NCBI RefSeq assembly: GCF_000151315.2
Contig: NW_011887303.1
Location: 680,719-744,718, forward strand
DNA length: 64,000 nucleotides
Direction of reading: 5' to 3'
Origin: Capsaspora owczarzaki ATCC 30864
Lineage: Eukaryota > Opisthokonta > Filasterea
Of the stretch, positions 34,489 through 43,600 are shown piece after piece. The translations under genes and the position numbers were made by a program. How positions within the stretch are numbered: position 1 is the first letter of the stretch; the number at the start of each line of letters is the position of its first letter. Below the pieces are notes generated by a model, which was not told where the DNA came from, ran no database searches, and was given only the letters and a program-made list of their open reading frames with translations.

Positions 34489-36923
34489 GGTGGTGGTGGC
34501 GGTGTTGTTGTTGCTGTGTTGCTGTTGTTGTTGTTTTGGGTGGCTAGAGTGTTTTTTGGCAGATTGTCGTTGACTAACACGAGTGGCGTCAATGTTGCTG
34601 TCCTCGTCGGTTCTGTTTGTGCTCTATGTACACAGCCTCATCACGTCCCGCATTGACGTGTCCATCTTCAACATTATCATTCCGCAGTTTGCGACCATCC
34701 GCGAGACGTTTGTGCGCGAGAATGTCACTCGAGCGGTTGCCCTGATCTGCACGGCGCTTCTTCCCGACCGCATCGACGATCCCAAGTTTGTCTGCACTCG
34801 TCGCACCGAGCTGCTCAACAACATGCTGACCTACATTACCGCTGAGAAGAACACGCTCAAGAACCAGGTTCAAGCTCTCGCCATGGATGCGCTCACGACC
34901 ATGGTGTAAGTGTACTTGAGTCGGCGTTTGGAGAGTTTGTCGCCTTTGTTTTGTTTTGTTTTGTTTGGTTGTTTGTTTGCTAAACCAACCACCCTAACTC
35001 TGTCCCTTCTTGTGCTTGCTCAGGCACATGGCCCCAGTTCTGAGCGATGCTGATCGTCTCGACGCCGTCCGCACATGCACAACCGCCATCTACGAACTGC
35101 CCGAGAACGTGGACGCTGAGCTGATGACTCAAACACTGACTTCGCTGAACAAGATGCTCGCGGCCATCATTGAGGAGAATGCCTCCATTTCTAGCCTCAC
35201 GTCCATGCTCGAGAGCTTGGCCCCGACCATCCGTTCCGACCAAGCGCACCGTCGCCAGCGTGCCGTTGAGGCTGCCCTGTACGTGTCGCAGCAGTACTTT
35301 AAGTTCAAGAGCGAGCGCCTGAAGGAGAATCCTGAGGTGCCTGAGGACTTTTTGGGCTTTGGCAAGCTCATTGCCTTCCTTGCTCCTCGCTGCACCGACC
35401 CGGTTGTCAAGATCCGTCAAACCGCGCTGGACGCCATCCAGGTGCTGCTCCGCGTCAGTGAGCTCACCCGCGCCGGCAGCCCTGACAAGCTGACATCCAA
35501 CCCCGCCATTGAAGCTGTGACTGTGCTCAAGGAGCGTGCCGAGAAGAGCGAGCCGAACGCGCAGTTTGCCGTGGTCAACGATCTCTCCAAGGTTTTGGCC
35601 AAGACCCTCGATCCCATTGAGCTGCTTCCGTTCGTGGTCGAGCTGCTGGAGGGTCTCACGGACAAGGAGGACGCCGCTGCTTCTGGTGCATGCGTTGTTC
35701 TGAATGGCTTGTTCCGCCAACGCGGCGCTGAACTTGGCACTGACGTCCAGCTGCTCCTCGGTGAAATTCACAAGCGTCTGAAGCTGATCAAGCACGAGCA
35801 GACTGAGATTGGCACGCTCCGATCCCTTCGCACGCTTGCCACCCATCATCTCAAGACTGTCGTCACCGATCTGCTTGCCTTCGATCTGCCATACGATGAG
35901 TGAGTGGAATTTTGAGAGGGTGGTGTGTGGTAGCGAGCTTTCAGCTTTTTTTTTTTTCTTTTTTCTTTTTTTTTCTTTCTTTTTTTTTTTTTTTTTTTTT
36001 GGCTTTTTGTCTCACTTGACTCGTTGGTGCTTTGGCTTGATTTGGTCTCACTCGACGCGTTGGTGCTTTTGATTGCTCTACCTACAGAGTTGTGGTCAAG
36101 ATCTGGAAGACGTTGGCAGGAGAGGAGGTGACCGCACTGCCCATGCTGGAGCACTTGCTGACCGTCATCACCAAGAACCAACCTTACGAAGAAAAGCCCA
36201 GCAAAAACAACAAGAAGGAGTACACTCGCGAGGCCACTCGTCCGCCAATGCAAGCCACCAGCGCTCTCGCTGAGGTTTTCCGTGCTGAGGACTCGGAGGC
36301 CCTTGTTGGCAAGCTGTTGCCGCGCATTATGTGCAGCCTGCTGATTCGCATCGGCACGTCGAACGGCATGGACGGTCCCAAGCTCCCCATCGGGTAACTG
36401 GTGGTTGTTTTTGTGATGTGCTTTTGTGGGGTTTTTTTTCCACCGACTTTCTTTTGCTTGCATTCAAACTCACTGTGCTTTGGCTCGTGTGGACGCAGCG
36501 ATACCATTTCTGCATTCAAGGAGTTCTTGATCCGCTCCAAGGCAGACTACGTGACCAAGGACCTTGATGAACAGGACCATTGGGACTTGCTGTCGGACGA
36601 GGACGAGTTCTTCAACGGCCTCACAACGGTTGCTCGCTCGATCTGCGTTCACGGCGGCGAGCACGTGCCGGCCATGATTGAGTTCCTGATGCCCTTCCTC
36701 TCCTCTCCCTACGACACCCAGCGCGTCGTTACGGCTGCCCTCTTTGCCGAGTTCATCTACAACCGCTGCGCCGAGAATGTCAACCTGATTGAGCAGCTGA
36801 TGAACGCATGTCTTGGTCGTCTGATTGACGACTCGCATGTTGTTCGCAAGCTGTGCATCCGTGGCTTGGGCAACGTTGCCAACGCTCCCGAGGCTCAGGT
36901 AGAGTTCAGAAGATGTGGTTGTG

Positions 36924-36957
<34 letters not shown>

Positions 36958-38108
36958 CGCTTGGGCAAGTTGGGCTTGATTGACTCACTGCTTGTCTCTG
37001 GTTTTTTTATCCAGATCCAACGCTACTCGACGACCATCTTGTCCGCAATGATGGCTGGCATGGACGATAAGAACGACATTGACGAGGAGATTACGATGGA
37101 GGCCATGAATGGCCTCTCAAAGATCCTCGCCAAGCTGGACGAGAACCACATCCGTCCCATCCTGATCAACATTTGCTTGCGCATCCGCCCTTGCTTTGAA
37201 AAGCAACAGGATGGTGTTCGTGCAGCGGCCATCACACTGTTCGGCAAGCTTTCCCGCTTTGGTGACGGCCCATCCAAGGCTCCGTTCTTTGAGCAGATTC
37301 TTGCCAACTTTGTCAGCATGCTTTTGCATCTCAATGACGACTCGGTTCTTGTCCGCACGGTATGTAGAGGCAGGCTGGGCCTTTTGTTCAACAAATTTGG
37401 AGTTGGTCGACAAACATGCTGACTTGTTGTCGTATGCACACTCGTTGGTAGGCTTGCAAATCTGCCTTGAAGGATGTTGGTCCCTTGCTTGGCGCTGATG
37501 ATGTGAATGCCATGTTCCAAAAGTACCTGTTGGAGAAGGGCTCGTTGCTCTACCCTGACTTTATGAGCGATCTCTCCAAGCTTGTGGTATGTGGTGGACT
37601 TTGGCCACACACTGAAAAATGAATGGTTGACACTGATTGAGACTGTCGGCTGACTGTTTGTTTCCGAATCGATAGATTGATGCCTTCCCTGAGAAGATGA
37701 ACTTCTTTGTGATGGGCAATGTCAATTTCTTCAAGAGTGACTGGGACACCATCAAGGCGAACGCCGCCCTGTTTGCCGGTAAGCTCCAGTTTTCGGGTGG
37801 TGGAATGCGGCGACACTGTGCTCTTTGTCCGGTCATCTTAGCGTTTCCTTGTTGCTGTTGCTCTTGTTGCTGCTGTAGGCTTCCTGCTGTGCCAAATCAA
37901 CAAGACTGCTCGCGGGTCTGTCACGGTCGAGCATGTCTGCTCTTGTAAGTCACATATTTCTGAGGGTTTACAAAAGCAACTGTCGCTCATGTATTTGTTT
38001 TTCATTTTTTGTTCTCCTTTTGCAGCATTGACCAACCTGTTGCAAGAGTCGTCGCCTCTTGTTCGCGAGAAGGCGGCCGAAGCGATTGGTCTGCTTTTTG
38101 ACTATTAA
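31305..38108 (+). CDS. MROH1: MROH1 maestro HEAT-like repeat protein, 17 exons
   Basis: Exons: 31305-31374, 31481-31626, 31743-31877, 31959-32121, 32237-32335, 32428-32582, 32677-32817, 32967-34438, 34636-34905, 35024-35899, 36088-36393, 36499-36898, 37015-37359, 37452-37586, 37676-37778, 37879-37944, 38026-38108. Every junction keeps phase; the product is 1654 aa, close to human MROH1 (about 1640). Diagnostic stretches are RLASSELTATKDLVPDWQ, LRMAIVEALGFMAQ, VLALYKKHNEHL, GNAMIEFVVRQCAL, THKNFLLRCIGVCM, LCIRGLGNVANAPEAQ, RVVTAALFAEF and the last HEAT repeat VREKAAEAIGLLFDY. The protein is an alpha-solenoid with no enzymatic domain; animal MROH1 has been linked to lysosomes. The charged linker KKREEEERKRRAAQSKDSDE lies near residue 460. 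It is convergent with gamma-SNAP. Confidence 0.95.
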
Positions 38109-38178
38109 AGCCAACAGCCGGCATCGTGTGTGGTTGACGCTGCCTACTGTCCAGTTATTGTTGGTGTTTGTTCTTGTT

Positions 38179-38215
<37 letters not shown>

Positions 38216-38365
38216 ATACTTTGTGTTATGTGTGTGACGTACGTGATCAAGTGACATTTTTGACTACTAGAACCCAAATAGACTTGAAATTTTCTGCACA
38301 AAACAAACAACAATATCATGCGACAAAGCACTCGCGGAAACTTTCAAACAAGGCAAAAAAAAATA
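38109..38365. other. Convergent 3' region MROH1 / gamma-SNAP
   Basis: 257 bp between two stop codons, with a (CT)n run at 38180-38213. No gene seen; the two 3'UTRs probably meet or overlap here. Confidence 0.5.
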
Positions 38366-39094
38366 TTAAAGAAGATCGTTCGAGTCCTCCTGCTGCGGGG
38401 CGGCAGGCGCGCTTTGGACAGCAGCCGCGGGTGCGACGTCGGTCGGAATGGCAGTGGTCGGCGAAAATAGCGAGGAGGCCTCGTTGTCAGCGTCGGCGTC
38501 TTGCTCTGTCGGCTCTGAATCGATGGGAGCAGCCGAAGCGACGGGAGCAACGGGTGCGGCCGGAGTAGCGACAGGAGCGGGAGTAGAACGAGCAAAAAGC
38601 TCATTTCGGCCAGCAGGCGCTGGCTGGGAACTCGTCGAGCTGGCACCCATAGTGCTGCCACCCACACGGAGATTGCGAGCGACCTTGCAAATCTGTCGAG
38701 ATGCGGCCAAACAGATACACAAGCATGAGACGGATGGGTTGCGCCAAAATCATGAAAACACACAAACCCAAAAAAAAAAAAAAAGAAAACTCATACCTCA
38801 TTGTCGAGGAAGGAAAACACCTGGCGCTTCGTGACAGCCTCAAAGCCCTTGGCATCACCCTTGTCATAGGCCTCCAGCAGATCAAACGCAGCCTTGCCCT
38901 CGTCGGACATGGCAAATCGCTGGACGGAAAGGCCATCTTGGGCAGCCTTGTCTGCAGCGACATAGTCCTCAGCCTTCAAGAAGACAACGACAATGGCCAA
39001 GATGTTCTTGTGAGCAACCTCCAGCTGGTTGATTTCCTGCAGCACAGCAAGGTGGTCCTGCAGTGCTTTGACAGCCTCTCGAGTCCTGCGCAAA

Positions 39095-39125
<31 letters not shown>

Positions 39126-40346
39126 TCACAAACGAATTGAGAACAGCTATCGCCGCAAATTCAATTCGAGTACGATTCAGACTAGAGGGCTCACTTGTTC
39201 GCGTTCAAGAAGAGTGCAGCAGCGCGACGGAAGGCCTCCGACACTTGACGCTTCTTGCCTTCGGCGAGCTGAATGTCGATAGCATCGAGGTACATTTGTG
39301 CAGCCTGGAGGGGGTCTACCTCTTCCGTGTATCTGTACCAAGCATAAAACGAAGTGGCAAAGCGAGGATGAGAACATGAAAATGATTCAGAGTGGGGTGG
39401 CGCCAAAAAAAAAAAACAACTCGCGTGAAACGCACTTTGCGGCCTTTTCAAGAACCTGGACGGCCGTATCGTTGGTGCCATTTTGGCGATACAGCTCGAC
39501 TGACTTCTTGTACAAGTCCGACGCTTGCTTCATGTCCTTGAGCATTCGCGCCGAGTTGGCGGCCGCCTCGAACGCTTTTGCAGCTTGAAAGTAGCTTTAG
39601 CGCGCAAGTCCAAAAAAAAAAAACCAGTGTTTTTTTGGGGATTGCCATATCAGTATCATCATGCATGTAGGATGCATGCGACGAGGAGGTTGCCGAGATT
39701 CCCGAAGCCCATGTCCAGACAAAATCCAGAAAACGTCACATTTGCATTTTGGATGGGAAAAACCGAGTAAGAAAAACGCAATGCAAGTCCAGCGAAATCA
39801 GTCGGACGCGCCGCCTGCGCTGCTGGTGTGCCCAACGCAGGACGCGACACTCGTTCCCTGCTGTTCTTGTCGTTACCTTCGAATCTGGAGCATGGCGCGG
39901 GCGAGCTTGGTGTTGGCATTGATGTTGTGCTCGTACGCCCTGGCTGCGTTGGTGAGGTTGGCAGCGCGGTCGTACAGCGCACTCGCACCCTCCCAGTCAG
40001 GCTTGAAGCGCATGGCAAACACAGACGTCGTTTCCCTGTTGTTTGTCGACAGAAGCAAGAAAGTCGAGTCGCAGCAAAACGATGGTCAGCAAGCAAAACC
40101 AGACTTTCACAATGTCAGCTCAGCCAAAACAACCCCGGCTTTTCTATTTCCCCTTCCCCACTTCCATCGTTTTCAATGCAAGACTTGAGGTGACAGAATA
40201 AACAAGACAATATTGACAAGAGTATGAACGCATCAGAAAAGCTTTTGGTTGCTGTTCGTCAGCAAGGTTGTTTTTGTTTTTTTCGGTTACAGTTTGGCGG
40301 CTTCGGCCATCAGACTGAGCGCTTCTTTGACCTTTGCGTCAGCCAT
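38366..40346 (-). CDS. NAPG: Gamma-SNAP (NSF attachment protein), 6 exons
   Basis: Exons 40346-40291, 40035-39877, 39594-39436, 39332-39195, 39085-38797 and 38692-38366 give 375 aa (human gamma-SNAP 312). The order of TPR-like helices fits: FKPDWEGASALYDRAANL, YFQAAKAFEAAANSARMLKD, NGTNDTAVQVLEKAAK, EEVDPLQAAQMYLDAID and KAEDYVAADKAAQDG. LQVLEKAAK/NVDP-like wording separates gamma- from alpha/beta-SNAP. SNAPs bind assembled SNARE bundles and recruit NSF to take them apart. The last exon adds about 85 Ala/Pro/Ser-rich residues ending EDSNDLL, absent from human. Intron 4, between exons 4 and 5, carries a 25-nt poly(A)/poly(T) run next to its acceptor. The same window encodes a SNARE (syntaxin 17). 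Confidence 0.93.
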
Positions 40347-40661
40347 GATGAAAAATTGTCACAGAGAGAGGACTGGATGGACAAGAGAATTTGTAAATTT
40401 GAAATGAGGTCAGTGAATAAAGCCAAACGATTGAGGTGAAGAACGGCATTGAAAAACAAATTTTTAGAGAACGACTTGAGCTCAGACAAATTGTAGAAAT
40501 CGGATATTGAAACAAGCGGCTTTCAGAGCACAAGCACGAGGATGGCACAGCAAAACGAGAAAAAAAGAGAAGCATGACACTGACAGAACCAAAAACAAAA
40601 AAACATTTGAAGGCATCCGAAAAAGCACACACCTACAAAAACTACTGGAATGTCGTTGTTG
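40347..40661. other. Intergenic: gamma-SNAP upstream side and LRR receptor A 3' flank
   Basis: No gene seen. The part from about 40500 to 40575 resembles 47185-47260, the 3' flank of the second LRR receptor (shared GCACGAGGATGGCA and A-rich tail), so the paralogous duplication includes 3' flanking sequence. Confidence 0.55.
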
Positions 40662-43600
40662 CTAGTTTGCAATCGACGCATAGTCGGCATTCCCATTCTG
40701 AGTGGAAGGGACAACAGTCACCGTCGCGTATGAGGTGGGTGAGGACGCGGGCGGCACACGAACAGATGAGGCGTTGGGCAGCGAAGGATCGGCGTACTCG
40801 ACACCCGAGACAGCCGCGTTGGAATACTGCACTTCAGACAAACCCACAGGAGCCTGGGGCGCTGAGCCAACATCTTCGTAGGTCTGCTCGGATGGTGCAC
40901 TCGTGACCGTCGCGTAAGTGGTTGGTGAGGATGCGGACGGCACACGAACCGACGAGGCATTGGGCAGCGATGGATCGGCGTAGTCGACACCGCTGGTTGC
41001 ACTGGATGCAGACACAGATGCTTCGGCATACACTTGTTCCGAGCTCGTAGGACCTTGAGGCTGTGAGCCAACGTGTTCGTACAAGGCGTGGTCGCCAGTC
41101 GCAGACAACGTGCTGTAGGTTGGATTCACAACGTTTGACACAGTTCCGCTGTGATCAACGGCCTGATAGGTCGGTTCCGAGCCGGGTGCTGATTCGCGGA
41201 GCTTGATGGCCGAGCCGGTGGTTGCCAGAGCGTTTGGCGAGCGACGACGCCGAAGGGCCACAACCAGCGCAACCAACAAGAGAAGACCTAACACGCCAAA
41301 AATGACTCCGAGAATAATGGGCAAAGAAGATGCATCGCCTGAACCTTTTGGCGCATTGGATGCAGCAGATGCAGCCGATGTCTGCCATGCAGAGGATGCG
41401 CTGGCGGCAGATGCAGACGCTTGCGAGGCAATTGACGCTGAAGACACAGTGGCAACGGACGCCGAGGCAGCGGAAATATCAGAGGCAATCGAGGCTGCCG
41501 AGGCAGATTGCGTGGACGCAACCGAAGCGACCGAAGCAATGGAAGCGAGCGGAACACAGGATCCACTCATCATACCATAACCGTCATAGCACTGAGTGCA
41601 GGGATTGGATGAATTGCACGTCAGACAGTTGGTTCCGCAACATGCACCAGACCCAGAGGCATAGCAGGTGGCACAGACTGTATCACACTCTGCATCACAA
41701 ATGTCAGTGAACGATCACGGAGGAATTGCATAGCAGTCGCGTCGACCTCTTACGGTAAGGATAAGACGCACTGCCGTATGTGCTGGGCGGAGCGACAGTG
41801 TTTCCACCAAAGGTAAGGTTGGTGGGGCTCATGTATGAGTCGAAGTCCGACAAATACAAGCCATTTGGCAGGCCCTGGAACAGACCAGGCGGCAAAGTGG
41901 TGAAGGGATTTTCAGTCAAAGTCCTGCCAGTGGAAAGAAACGTAAGAGACGAGTCGAACACGTGCATGAAGGGTTCTTACTTACAGAAAACCCAGCCCAG
42001 GCAGGCCACTGAACGCAGACGAGGAAATACTGGTGATCAGGTTGATGCTCAAATCCCTGCAGATAGTCACCAACGATTGAGCCGCCTGTGAGATTCTTCA
42101 TGTCTTTGCTTGCTTACAAGAAATACAGCGCAGCCAGGTCCGTGAATGTGTTTGCGGAGATGCTGGAGATCGAGTTGTTGGAGAGATCCCTACAAGTAGA
42201 CTCGCCAACGAGTGAGCCGTGCGTATAGCATTGAGTCATTCTTCATGTCTTTGCTTGTTTACAAGTTGTCCATCGCAGACAAGCCTATGAATGCCGAGGG
42301 GGGAAGCTCTGTGATCTGGTTGCTGGAAAGAGCCCTGCCAATAGTGGAGTCACCAACGAGTGAGCCCTTTGTGTGATTCTGATGTACTTTACCTGCTTAC
42401 ATGCCAACCAACGCAGTCAAGCCTGTGAACGCGTTTGCGGGAATGCTGGTGATTTGGTTGGCTTCCAGGTTCCTAAAGATAGTCTCAAACGAGTGAGCAG
42501 TTGGTGTGTGTGTGATATTCAGCCTGCCAATACTTAGTCCTACTCACAAGACAGTCAGTGCAGTGAGGTCTGTGAATGCTGAGATGCTGGTGATTCGGTT
42601 GCTGCTTAACTCCCTACCAATTTATAACAAGTAAGCCGACTGTATGGGTGGTGCTTTATCTCTGCTCTTGCGCATAGTGAAGTGCTTACAAGCGAGTCAA
42701 CGCAGTCAGACCTGTGAAGGCGTTTGCGGGAATGCTGGTGATTTGGTTGGCTTCCAACAGTCTGCGAACAATCGCCCACCAGTGAGCCATTTGTGCTTGA
42801 GTGTCATGTCTTGCTTACTTACATGTCCGTCAGAGCAGTAAGGTGTGAAAGTGCCGGAATGCTGACGATCTGGTTGCTGCTTAAATCCCTACAGATTTAG
42901 AGAGAACCCTCCTACAATGGGACAAAAAATGGAGACCACCCTGCATCTAGCTCTCTTCATATTCTTGTTCAATATTATTAATATAGACGATGTGCAAAAA
43001 ATGGCGGCGGTCGGAGCAATATGAAATTTTGACTTTGCATTGACCTTTGGCTGGGCGCGAAAAATCTTGTCCCATTGTAGGAGGGACAACCTCCGCAGCA
43101 CTCCCGGCACCTTCCCGCCCGCCCCCGACAGTGGACATGCAGCGAAGATGCAAAGAAAATCGATATTATCCGTATTGGTGGACGATAGGGTCATGTTGTG
43201 CGTACTTATGGCCGGGAGTGTGCGCGGGTTCGAATCGGGACAAAGAATTATCGTCGTTTAATCAACCCGACAACAATAACATACATCAAATTGCATATAA
43301 AGCCATACATGTAACACATTTAGTTCGAATTGGAGAGGTCAGATAGCGCGAGTCGCTTCCGGCGATCGGTTTTCGGCGTGGACGACACATTTTCATCGGT
43401 TGACACAAGCTGCATCGCCGCCATGTCGTTTGTCAGCCAGCTGCTCACGCCACTTGTGTTGGCACGACTGAGTGTCACACCTGGAGACAAAATGAGCCGC
43501 GATGAGCTGCGAGTAGCAAGACGGGGCTCCTTCAGCCGCTCGAGAGATCTTGACGACAGTGAATAGGTCACATTCTCGTCCGACCCGCCACTCTGGGCTG

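Noticed and set aside
32952-34592. 546-codon minus-strand frame opposite MROH1 exon 8
   Set aside because: It mirrors a GC-rich coding exon whose sense product aligns along its length with MROH1; the antisense product resembles nothing.
43205-43225. GGGTTCGAATC resembling a tRNA B box
   Set aside because: The flanking bases do not form a T-stem and no tRNA body is present; it is inside the DNA transposon.
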